Shown here: positions 10,530 to 19,024 of the stretch, in pieces | How the letters are laid out: every line of letters begins with the position of its first letter | How positions within the stretch are numbered: the first letter of the stretch is position 1 | NCBI GenBank assembly: GCA_024743175.1 | Contig: JANSXA010000005.1 | Coordinates: 310,001 to 374,000 of the forward strand | Direction of reading: 5' to 3' | DNA: 64,000 nt | DNA from: Pseudomonadaceae bacterium | GTDB lineage: Bacteria > Pseudomonadota > Gammaproteobacteria > Pseudomonadales > Azotimanducaceae | Translations under genes and position numbers: made by a program | Notes under the pieces: model-generated | What the model saw: only the letters and a program-made list of their open reading frames with translations | What the model was told of the DNA's origin: nothing | The model's database searches: none

Positions 10530-10699
10530 GGTAAGCTCCTGCTTGAAAATAAAGCTGTAATGTTCAGGCCACAAGTTTAGCGTGTCACCTGCCCAGTACA
10601 AACGAATCCGACTATTTGTTGTCCAACATTACATGCTGTCTGACACAATATTCGGCCTTCAACGTTCACACCCTCCAACGCGGATGCTATAACACCCTA

Positions 10700-12379
10700 A
10701 TGCGAACACTGATTTTACTGGCTGCCTTTACTATCAGCCTGGGTTGCCAGAGTGCAACTCCAAAACCTGACTCTATCGATAATGCACCGCAGGCAGGCAC
10801 GCGCTCCGGGCAGCAGAGTCTGACCGAGGCCCAGCGGGCCTTTACCAGGGCCGCGGATTATTCAGATCGCCTTGCGCGTCTGTTAGAGCTAGAGCAGCAG
10901 GCGCTGGCTTTAGCCGCTGATGAGCCGCTCAAGCTTGGCAGTCTGGGTTCAGCGATTCTGGACATATATTCCGGCAGTCTCACCGGCCACTATGCGATGA
11001 GCCGGTTTTACGCGCATGTCGATTCCGAAGAAGCGAAGGCGGTTCACGATCAGGCACTGGCAGAACTGATGGAGTCTATGCAAGCTGGCGCTGACGGTTC
11101 ACGCAGCAAACCCTATAAAGCACTGACGCTGTTTGATGGACACACCCTGGCGCGGCTCGACAACCGTTCCGCGGTTGGCGCTATCTATCAGAGCAACGCC
11201 ACCATGGCATTTGGCTACCAACTGGTTACCCGGCCGGAAAACGGACCGTTGCAGCGGGAGTTTTTTGATATCAGCGCACTGCTGGACGGGTTAGATAACG
11301 GCGATACAAAAAGCGCTGATACGCCCGCTGACCACACCCATTCCACCAGTGATAACCCATGGATACTGATCCGCCTGCTGGCAGCTCAGATGGACAGCGC
11401 AGCTCAGACCGCAATTGGTCGATATCTGGCTTCTGTACAGAAATTTGATGATGCAGCGGGCTGGCTCGAGGTTGCCGCCCGCTCCGAAAACGTTATTGCA
11501 AACGCGCTGCTTGCGCGGATTTACTGGAGTCAGGCTGAAGATAACGAAGACCTCGCGCTCAGACAGGAGCTCCGCGAGCGTTCATTGGAAAATTACCTGC
11601 ATGCCATCGCTCTGGGTTCTGCGGATTCCATGTACACCCTGGCCAATCTGTATATCAATGACGTTTACGGAGAAGAAAACCGCGCCGCGGCTTTACCACT
11701 GCTGCGCCGAGCCGCAGACCTGCAACATCCGGAATCGCTGCTTTATCTGGGCCACCTGTACAGTATCGGTCGGGAGGTTGAGCAGGACCTTGTGCAGGCT
11801 GATGAATATTTTGCAGAGGCTGCCGCGTTGAACGATGCTCAGGCCGTCCTCAGCTACGGGCGCTTTTTAACCAGCGCCAGTGAAGAACAGCAAAGCTTCA
11901 GTGCTGCTGCGGATATTCATGGTTGGCTGGAAAACCTCGCCAAAGATGACAACGCCGAGGCTATGGTCTTACTGGGCAATCTGCACGCACGCGGGCTTGG
12001 GCAGAAAGCCTCCAACCGGCGCGCTGTAAGCTGGTACAAAAAGGCTGTCAGAACCGACCCCCAGGACGGTGACATTGTTAACGAAGTGGCCTGGACACTG
12101 ACCGTATCAGATATACAAGGTCTGCAGCGCAGCGGCTACGCAAAAAAGATCATGGACAACCTCATGACCAAAAATGCTGAGGCGGCCCAGCGTCCGGAAT
12201 ACCTCGACACATGGGCGGCGGCTCATGCAGCTAACGGAAAATTTGATGAAGCCATTCGGCTGCAGAATGTAGCCATCGAAACAGCCACAAACCAACAAAG
12301 AGACGACGTCATCGGTATACTCAAAACCCATCTTGAGAAATTTGAAGCCGGTGCAACCATCATCGAAAAAGCACCCTGA
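10700..12379 (+). CDS. TPR/Sel1-like repeat lipoprotein
   Basis: Signal MRTLILLAAFTISLGCQSA (lipobox-like LGC); repeats ALPLLRRAADLQHPESLLYLGHLYSIGREVEQDLVQADEYFAEAAAL. Confidence 0.75.
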   Translation: MRTLILLAAFTISLGCQSATPKPDSIDNAPQAGTRSGQQSLTEAQRAFTRAADYSDRLARLLELEQQALALAADEPLKLGSLGSAILDIYSGSLTGHYAMSRFYAHVDSEEAKAVHDQALAELMESMQAGADGSRSKPYKALTLFDGHTLARLDNRSAVGAIYQSNATMAFGYQLVTRPENGPLQREFFDISALLDGLDNGDTKSADTPADHTHSTSDNPWILIRLLAAQMDSAAQTAIGRYLASVQKFDDAAGWLEVAARSENVIANALLARIYWSQAEDNEDLALRQELRERSLENYLHAIALGSADSMYTLANLYINDVYGEENRAAALPLLRRAADLQHPESLLYLGHLYSIGREVEQDLVQADEYFAEAAALNDAQAVLSYGRFLTSASEEQQSFSAAADIHGWLENLAKDDNAEAMVLLGNLHARGLGQKASNRRAVSWYKKAVRTDPQDGDIVNEVAWTLTVSDIQGLQRSGYAKKIMDNLMTKNAEAAQRPEYLDTWAAAHAANGKFDEAIRLQNVAIETATNQQRDDVIGILKTHLEKFEAGATIIEKAP

Positions 12380-13418
12380 ACACGATGAGCTGATTCATCT
12401 GCTCGCAGACCAGAGACCATTTCTGGACGTGCGGGCACCTGCCGAATTTACTAAAGGCCATCTACCCAACAGTTTTAATCTACCTATTCTGAACGACGAT
12501 GAGCGCCATCAGGTGGGCCTGGCTTACAGAACCGAAGGCCAGCTTGTGGCCACCAGACTTGGCCACAAGCTGGTCAGCGGCGAAGTCAAAAAGGCGCGTG
12601 TTAATCAGTGGCAGACCTATATAGACAGCCACCCCGACGCTTGCGTCATGTGCTGGCGCGGCGGCCAGCGATCCCAGATTGCGCAACAGTGGTTGGCCGA
12701 AAGTGGCTATGTTGTGTCGCGCGTCTCCGGCGGTTACAAAGCCGCTCGACAGGCGTGTCTGGATATTCTGCAGGAAGCTGCCCTGTCACAGAAACCCTGG
12801 TTTATACTTGCAGGTCGCACCGGCGTGCAGAAAACCGTGTTACTCAACACGCTCAACAACAGCATCGATCTGGAGGGCCTGGCTAACCATCGCGGTTCCG
12901 CCTTCGGCGCCAGGAGCAGTCCTCAGCCAAGCTTACCGAGTTTCGAAAACAACCTCGCCGCACATTATCTGCGGCACACACACCCCAGCCTGATACTGGA
13001 AGATGAAAGCCGCATGATCGGCCGGATTGCAGTGCCCGAGAGCTGGCATCTGCGGATGAAAAAATCACCACTGGTTCTGCTCGAGGCAACCCTGGAAGAA
13101 CGCGTTGAGCACATCGTTAACGAGTACGTTGACACACGCCTGTCTCAGGGTGACTCCACCAGCAGGCTACAAGCACACTACCGCAGTGCGCTGAAGCGTA
13201 TCGCGCGCCGACTTGGCGGGCTTGCCTATCAGCAGATCGATGACATGATCTGTCGCGCGTTTGAGCACCAGGCTGATCATCATCAGTGGGTACGTACCCT
13301 GCTCAGAGACTACTATGACCCTATGTACGACTATCAACTGGAAGGCAAAGCCAGCCGTGTGATCTATACCGGAACGTTTCCACAGGTGCAGGCCTTCCTG
13401 CGAGCGCAGAGTAACTGA
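12333..13418 (+). CDS. mnmH: tRNA 2-selenouridine synthase
   Basis: Rhodanese-like DVRAPAEFTKGH, CWRGGQRS; P-loop-like region GRTGVQKT; LEGLANHRGSAFG. TTG start overlaps preceding CDS. Confidence 0.9.
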   Translation: MRNLKPVQPSSKKHPEHDELIHLLADQRPFLDVRAPAEFTKGHLPNSFNLPILNDDERHQVGLAYRTEGQLVATRLGHKLVSGEVKKARVNQWQTYIDSHPDACVMCWRGGQRSQIAQQWLAESGYVVSRVSGGYKAARQACLDILQEAALSQKPWFILAGRTGVQKTVLLNTLNNSIDLEGLANHRGSAFGARSSPQPSLPSFENNLAAHYLRHTHPSLILEDESRMIGRIAVPESWHLRMKKSPLVLLEATLEERVEHIVNEYVDTRLSQGDSTSRLQAHYRSALKRIARRLGGLAYQQIDDMICRAFEHQADHHQWVRTLLRDYYDPMYDYQLEGKASRVIYTGTFPQVQAFLRAQSN

Positions 13419-13430
13419 CTTTCTGACACT

Positions 13431-13781
13431 TCAGTGATCATGTCCATGGGGCAGGTTTGCCAGGTGCGTCTGACGCAGTGCAAGGTCTTCCCGGGAAAGT
13501 AGACCTTTATCCACCATGAGCTGTTGCAAAGCGGTCTGGAAATGCTCGTAGTACTGATATTCATCAGCATCGGAAGCCGTGCGGTCCCACAGCTTGATAA
13601 CATCAATCAGCTGAAGCTGAAATTCATCCCAGTTGAACACACCCGCTTCATGCAGGGCTACTGCCATGCCGAATACCCGGCCATGCCAAGGTGCTTCAAA
13701 CAACACCTCACCATTTGCCATGGGCGGCTGCAGGTGTTCGCTCAACACTTTTTCCAATGAAGGTTGCGGGACGTCTGTCAT
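13431..13781 (-). CDS. nitrile hydratase accessory/activator protein
   Basis: FEAPWHGRVFGMAVALHEAGVFNWDEFQLQLI; last gene after NHase alpha, 1 nt after its stop. Confidence 0.85.
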   Translation of the reverse strand: MTDVPQPSLEKVLSEHLQPPMANGEVLFEAPWHGRVFGMAVALHEAGVFNWDEFQLQLIDVIKLWDRTASDADEYQYYEHFQTALQQLMVDKGLLSREDLALRQTHLANLPHGHDH

Positions 13782-13782
13782 G

Positions 13783-14361
13783 CTAATTCGCGTCCAGCAC
13801 CGTGACACCAATCATACTGTCCCGCGAGACACTTGCCGCCAGGCTGTCGACATCACGACCCTGCCAGGCAGCCGGCATCTCCGGAAGCACCATGTAGCGG
13901 ATCTCGGCGGACGAATCCCAGACACGAATTTTTTTCTCAGTTGAGATGAATGTGCCGAATTCAGCCAGCACAGACCTGGGTTCGCGCACAACCCTCGATC
14001 GATAGGCTGGATCTTTGTACCATTTTGGCGGCAGCCCAAGCACCGCCCAGGGATAACACGAGCACAATGTACAAACGACCACGTTGTGGGTATCAGGCGT
14101 ATTTTCAACCACAACAAGCTTATCCACCTGACCGCCACTGAACTCAAATTCGTTCACAACTGCTGTCGCGTCAGTCAGCAGGCGCTTCTTAAAGGCCACA
14201 TCTGACCAGGCATGTGCTACCAGCTTAGCGCCATTCATGGGTCCAACACGTTCATTGTAACGCACGATGACATCGTCAATCAGGTCCGCATCAAGCAGCC
14301 CTCTCTCTGTCAGTAAACTTTCCAGCGCCTGCGCGCGAATAGCCGCTGTGGTCTGACTCAT
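13783..14361 (-). CDS. nitrile hydratase subunit alpha (cobalt-type motif)
   Basis: [24 protein letters not shown] metal-binding motif; [20 protein letters not shown]. Confidence 0.93.
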   Translation of the reverse strand: MSQTTAAIRAQALESLLTERGLLDADLIDDVIVRYNERVGPMNGAKLVAHAWSDVAFKKRLLTDATAVVNEFEFSGGQVDKLVVVENTPDTHNVVVCTLCSCYPWAVLGLPPKWYKDPAYRSRVVREPRSVLAEFGTFISTEKKIRVWDSSAEIRYMVLPEMPAAWQGRDVDSLAASVSRDSMIGVTVLDAN

Positions 14362-14365
14362 GGAC

Positions 14366-15076
14366 TTACGCCTCCTCCACCCGGTGCAGGTACGGTTCAA
14401 ACAGATCCAGAAACACTTCAAGGTTCTCTGCGCCCTCTCCCCATAACTCCTGCGCATCAAAACAGAGGGTATACAGGTGCTGTGGCTGCTCACCCTTACC
14501 ATGGGCATTAGTATCAGGAAACACCCACGCACCGTGAACGGCAACTACCGTACCCAGCCTGCCACGCGCGTAAGCTGGTAATCGGGTGTGTCCAGGCACA
14601 GAAGACATTCTTGTCAGCAGAACGTCACCAATAGAATATTTTGCGGCGGCAACCGGATTTCGCTCGGCGGTCAGAGGCGTTGCAGATGTGCGCAAAATAC
14701 GGTCTGCGTCACGGCTGGACAGATCAGAATCAGCACCCTGTTGGGGCCGCGCAGCGACGCGCTCATCACCCTTAGCGCCATAAGCCACAGCGCGATCGGT
14801 AATCTCCTGTTGTTCCAGAATCCCGCCTTCTACCAGCAGGTTTTCCGCGGCACCAAGCCAGCGCCCGTAGTACCCGTCGTCGAGATAACTGATGGGATCA
14901 ATGCGTTCGACGGCATGTCTGAAATGGTCAGAATTGTGCATGACACCCGCCGCCGCAAGGCTGTTGATCATGGTAAACACACTACCGTGCCAGCGTTGGG
15001 AGAAACCCTGTAGCGGATCTTCAGGGTCAACAGCCCCAAAACCCTGTTTTCCACCCAGATCGTGAATGCCATCCAT
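14366..15076 (-). CDS. nitrile hydratase subunit beta
   Basis: [41 protein letters not shown]-terminal [13 protein letters not shown]. Confidence 0.93.
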   Translation of the reverse strand: MDGIHDLGGKQGFGAVDPEDPLQGFSQRWHGSVFTMINSLAAAGVMHNSDHFRHAVERIDPISYLDDGYYGRWLGAAENLLVEGGILEQQEITDRAVAYGAKGDERVAARPQQGADSDLSSRDADRILRTSATPLTAERNPVAAAKYSIGDVLLTRMSSVPGHTRLPAYARGRLGTVVAVHGAWVFPDTNAHGKGEQPQHLYTLCFDAQELWGEGAENLEVFLDLFEPYLHRVEEA

Positions 15077-17674
15077 CTAGGCCCGCCTCCCGCCTACCAG
15101 CTCAAGCAGCGTCGGCACTCCGTCGCCACCTGCTTTGAAGTCCATCATGAAACGGTGATGTCCACTTTGTACTGTCTGTTCTATTTCATCCGGCATAACA
15201 ACCTGTGCTTCGCAACCTGGCGGCACCAGCAGTTCCAGTTCAAAGCGATCTTCTTTAATCCACCAGCTGACATCGAAACGTCCCATTGGTGTGCGCAGGG
15301 AAGCCTCGACAAACTGTACCGGTGCACCAGCCAGAAACTGTTTGCCCAGAGGCGGTCTGGGACGCACACGAACCGAACGAAAAGCGCTTTTATCCAGCGC
15401 GTAATCGTCCTGCAATTTAAGCCCGACCAATGATTCCAGCAACCAGGTCAGCACACCCACATTAGCCATTTCAGGGTGTCCTGGTTGCCGCGCCACCAGG
15501 CGGTCACCTGCCTGCACCGCCGCCAGCCAGCTGGGTGCACTGGTCTGCAGCAGGACCATGTAAGCCATATCGAGGCGATCCGCTGCCGTCAGCACCGACA
15601 GCAGATGTGGCAGCACAACTGGCGCTGCATGGCTGTGATAGTTCTGCTGTTGCAGCAGTTCAACCAGACGCTGCTCTGCGCGCTGGCGTTCTTTATCTTC
15701 CAGCAAGCCGAAGTGCAGCACCGCGACATAAGCAGATTCCGTATCACAAGCCACATGCCCGTCTCCGGTCAGGTAGCGTTGGCGGAACGCCTGACGCACG
15801 TCATTTGCCAGCCCATGAAGCAGTTCGTGATCACTGAGTAGCGCCAGCACGCTGGCCATTCGGGCCAGACACCGCAACGCATCATAAACAGTACAACTCG
15901 CTACCAATGGATTTGTAGCTCCGTCGCCATACAAGGCTGTGTTGCTTGGCATGCGCAGCAGATGTGTATTAGCGTGGCGGTAGCTCAGCGCGATCGCCCG
16001 CAGCTGTGGATACGCGCGCTTCAGCACCTGCACATCGCCATGGCTGCGATAGTGTTGCCAGAGCGTGGCCACAAGCGCCTCAAATTCAGCGAACTCATCG
16101 TAGGCAATCTGTGTATCAGTACCCGCGACCGCAGGCACCAGCGGACTGCTGCCTGCCGGCGCGGCATTTGCCGATGTAAGCTTGGCAAAAGCATCTTCCA
16201 GCCATTTCAGCACAAGCGCAGGACTCCTGTCCTGAGCAGCAAAATAGGGCACCCAGGTACCGGCGAGGGTGAAGTCAGGAAGGCGATCTGCAGGCATTAC
16301 GCCCTTCATCGGCACAGTGAAGGCCGCACTTTTAAAGCTGTTATCAATCACTTCGAACAGCTGATTCAAGGTTGCGTGATCAGTGCGCACGCTGAGAGCG
16401 CTGGACTCAGGCGCAGCAATACGCAGAGCCGTCGCCTGTTGAACTTCCGTCAGATGGGGGGTGAACTCCACCTTGAGGTAGCGAAAGGTGTGCAGCGAAA
16501 ACTGCCCCTCATGTGTGGCGCTGCCGTCAGCAACAGTCATAAGGCTATCTTCGCTGACCACCGTAAACGACTTATCAAGACAGTAACTCAACACCACCGT
16601 ATCACTTTCACGACAGGTCAGAGACAGGTTCACGCGACCGACAATCTGATCTCCAAAATCAAATAGTGCAGTGCTGCGACCAGCATCTGTTGTCACCAAC
16701 GGTTCTGTCATGGGGCGCAAAGCCTGCGTCACACCAAGAGCGGCATGCGGCAGACTTTTCAGCTCTGGATTGAAGCTGACTTTATCCACCGATTGCCAGA
16801 GCGCATCATCAAAGCCTGGCTCAGTCCAACCTTCAACAGCCTGAGCTGTATCGGCATGCTCGCCTGCATTAATATCAGCAGCAAGTATATGGCTGGGTGC
16901 CCAGCGCCACTGCTCATCAGAGTTGACTTCAATCTGCTCACCATCAAAAAGTGTCGCGACAAGACGCAGTCGCAGGTAAGGCCGATTGCCGTACCGGGCT
17001 CGACCCAAACCGGGTAATTCGCCAGCAAAAAAACCATCACTGAGTAACACACCCACGCCATTGGGCTCTGCCAGTAGATGATCGGTAATATCAAAGCTCT
17101 GATAAAAAACTTTTTCTCCAAACGCGGTCCAGCTGGCGTCACTTCGCGCCGGCAGAACAGAGGCGCCGTTGAGGTAAAGCTTGAAGTCACCAGCCACAGC
17201 AATATATATCCGCGCTGAGGCCACCGCCTGAGTAATGAGGAAGTCGCGACGCAGAGCAACCGCATGTACGCCTCTGCGGGCACTACCCCTCAACGCACCG
17301 GCAATCCAGGGACCGTGCCAGTCCGTTTCGTGCAGCAGACCCATTTCGAAAGTGGCTGGGTCACTCCAGTCGCCTGGTATACCGTCACTGTCGTAGGTCC
17401 GAACTTTCCACCAGGCTTTTTGCCCTGAGCCGAGCCGCGTACCGCGATAATGAACATGAAGAGTCTGGTGGGATTCTACGCGACCACTGTGCCAGAGGTC
17501 CCCTTGATCCTGATTCAACAGCGCAGGACTGGAAGCGACAAGAATTTCGTAGGCCGACTGGACTTCAGCAGGCCGTGCGTCATTTACCCACCAGGAGAAA
17601 CGTGGTGCTGCAACATCCACGCCCAATGGGTTTTGCATGAACTCGCAGCGAAGCCGGAGCGGAGCGCTTGGCAT
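15077..17674 (-). CDS. alpha-L-rhamnosidase-like (GH78-fold) protein, catalytic motif degenerate
   Basis: N-terminal PRFSWWVNDARPAEVQSAYEILVASS, KAWWKVRTYDSDG, AGDFKLYLNG typical of bacterial GH78; (a/a)6 region present but DERxGWTGD-equivalent reads ADRLPDFTLA. Confidence 0.75.
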   Translation of the reverse strand: MPSAPLRLRCEFMQNPLGVDVAAPRFSWWVNDARPAEVQSAYEILVASSPALLNQDQGDLWHSGRVESHQTLHVHYRGTRLGSGQKAWWKVRTYDSDGIPGDWSDPATFEMGLLHETDWHGPWIAGALRGSARRGVHAVALRRDFLITQAVASARIYIAVAGDFKLYLNGASVLPARSDASWTAFGEKVFYQSFDITDHLLAEPNGVGVLLSDGFFAGELPGLGRARYGNRPYLRLRLVATLFDGEQIEVNSDEQWRWAPSHILAADINAGEHADTAQAVEGWTEPGFDDALWQSVDKVSFNPELKSLPHAALGVTQALRPMTEPLVTTDAGRSTALFDFGDQIVGRVNLSLTCRESDTVVLSYCLDKSFTVVSEDSLMTVADGSATHEGQFSLHTFRYLKVEFTPHLTEVQQATALRIAAPESSALSVRTDHATLNQLFEVIDNSFKSAAFTVPMKGVMPADRLPDFTLAGTWVPYFAAQDRSPALVLKWLEDAFAKLTSANAAPAGSSPLVPAVAGTDTQIAYDEFAEFEALVATLWQHYRSHGDVQVLKRAYPQLRAIALSYRHANTHLLRMPSNTALYGDGATNPLVASCTVYDALRCLARMASVLALLSDHELLHGLANDVRQAFRQRYLTGDGHVACDTESAYVAVLHFGLLEDKERQRAEQRLVELLQQQNYHSHAAPVVLPHLLSVLTAADRLDMAYMVLLQTSAPSWLAAVQAGDRLVARQPGHPEMANVGVLTWLLESLVGLKLQDDYALDKSAFRSVRVRPRPPLGKQFLAGAPVQFVEASLRTPMGRFDVSWWIKEDRFELELLVPPGCEAQVVMPDEIEQTVQSGHHRFMMDFKAGGDGVPTLLELVGGRRA

Positions 17675-17769
17675 TGTCGCTGTGATTCCCCGTTCAAAAT
17701 GGAGCCGTTAGTTTGCGCCAGCGTTCGGCTACACGCAAGAAATGTCGAGGATTTAGGGCTTATGCCGGT

Positions 17770-18696
17770 TTACAAATGATCATCGAGCAGAGCCTGTTGA
17801 CGGCTACTGAAAATATCCCGGAGAAAACTCACCAGCAACTGCACCCGGCGTGCATTACGTAGCTCGGGGTGGGTCAAAAGCCACAGCGTCGGACTCTTCT
17901 GTACCGGCATCTGAGGCAGCCGCAACAGCTGCTCAGGTTCAGGCCACTGGGCTTGATCCGCACTCAGATAACAAGGCAGCAAACCAACACCCATGTGTAC
18001 ACGGATACAGGTCTGCTGCATGAAGACCTGATCACAGCGAATGCGTACCCGGCTGGATGCAAAATAGCGTTCCCGCAGGCTGGCATAAAAATTCATCACT
18101 TCGCCGCGTGCTGCCCAATCGATCCATGCAAGGTCCCGGTCTTCGCCTGGGGAGCTGTCTGACCCACCGTGCTCAGCAATATATTTGCGGCTGCCATACG
18201 CCGCCACCGCAACCTGATAGAGAGGCCTGCCAACCATTGTGTCCGGCGGAGTTTCTGTTGCCAGAATAGCGACATCAACATCCGCATTAGCAATATCCAG
18301 GTTGCCGTGCACGGGGATGATCTCAAGTTCGATCTCAGCATACTGCTCACAAAACTCAGCCAGGTCAGCCAGGACAAAACTCACCGCCAACACATCCGGC
18401 ACCGCCAGACGGATCTTGCCTTCCAATCGTTGATTAAGTCCCTGAAGCTGAGCATCGAGCTGATTGAGTTGCTCGCCGAGCGCATCAATCTGCTGCGCCA
18501 CATCACTCCCCTCAGCGGTAATCTGTAATCCCGTATTGGTGCGGAGGAACAGCATAACGCCAAGCCGGGACTCCAGCGCTTCCAGACGGCGGGTCACTGT
18601 TGAAGGATTTACCTGCAACTCAATAGCTGCACCACGAACGGAACCCTCATTGGCCACGGCAGCAAAAAAACGGTAATCATCCCAGTTCAAGCCCAC
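17770..18696 (-). CDS. LysR family transcriptional regulator
   Basis: DDYRFFAAVANEGSVRGAAIELQVNPSTVTRRLEALESRLGVMLFLR. Confidence 0.9.
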   Translation of the reverse strand: MGLNWDDYRFFAAVANEGSVRGAAIELQVNPSTVTRRLEALESRLGVMLFLRTNTGLQITAEGSDVAQQIDALGEQLNQLDAQLQGLNQRLEGKIRLAVPDVLAVSFVLADLAEFCEQYAEIELEIIPVHGNLDIANADVDVAILATETPPDTMVGRPLYQVAVAAYGSRKYIAEHGGSDSSPGEDRDLAWIDWAARGEVMNFYASLRERYFASSRVRIRCDQVFMQQTCIRVHMGVGLLPCYLSADQAQWPEPEQLLRLPQMPVQKSPTLWLLTHPELRNARRVQLLVSFLRDIFSSRQQALLDDHL

Positions 18697-18763
18697 TACA
18701 CCTCAAGATATCGGCGATTTCCGAAAATGCGCCGGAAAGCGGAGACTAAATTAGTCGTTGCAT

Positions 18764-18786
18764 TAACGCAACATCATGTTGCGTTA
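18764..18786. promoter_or_regulatory. 23-nt perfect palindrome, candidate operator
   Basis: TAACGCAACAT-C-ATGTTGCGTTA, in the intergenic region between lysR and the enoyl-CoA hydratase. Confidence 0.7.
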
Positions 18787-18793
18787 CTTAGGG

Positions 18794-18821
18794 TTGCATT
18801 TATTGTTACCCAAAGTAACAT
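18794..18821 (+). promoter_or_regulatory. putative promoter (TTGCAT-N16-TAACAT) overlapped by inverted repeat TGTTAC-N5-GTAACA
   Basis: Inverted repeat 18804-18820 seen directly; promoter assignment is weak consensus match. Confidence 0.4.
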
Positions 18822-18827
18822 ACCCCC

Positions 18828-18960
18828 ATCGAACAAAAACAGTTCCGTGAGGGTCATCCGATACCCCCCCTCCCCTCCCCTCCCTCGGATGCCCCTCTTA
18901 TCTTCAAAAAGTAGAAGTGGCTGGAGATCCTTACAAAGATCTCAGCCCTTCTACTTTTTT
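18828..18960 (+). ncRNA. candidate small RNA with C-rich stretch and intrinsic terminator
   Basis: Promoter-like element upstream, C-rich tract CCCCCCCTCCCCTCCCCTCCC, then long hairpin ending in TTTTTTT; no convincing ORF. Confidence 0.4.
18906..18960 (+). terminator. intrinsic terminator-like hairpin
   Basis: AAAAGTAGAAGtGGCTGgAGATC-CTTACAAA-GATCTCAGCCCTTCTACTTTTTTT. Confidence 0.75.
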
Positions 18961-19024
18961 TATGTCTGCAGATCAGCTGATCTGCCGCTGAGCCTGGCAT
19001 CAGAAATGCGCTACCATTGCGCCC

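Noticed and set aside
15962-16666. 234-aa plus-strand ORF
   Set aside because: Antisense to the GH78-like gene; no recognisable motif.
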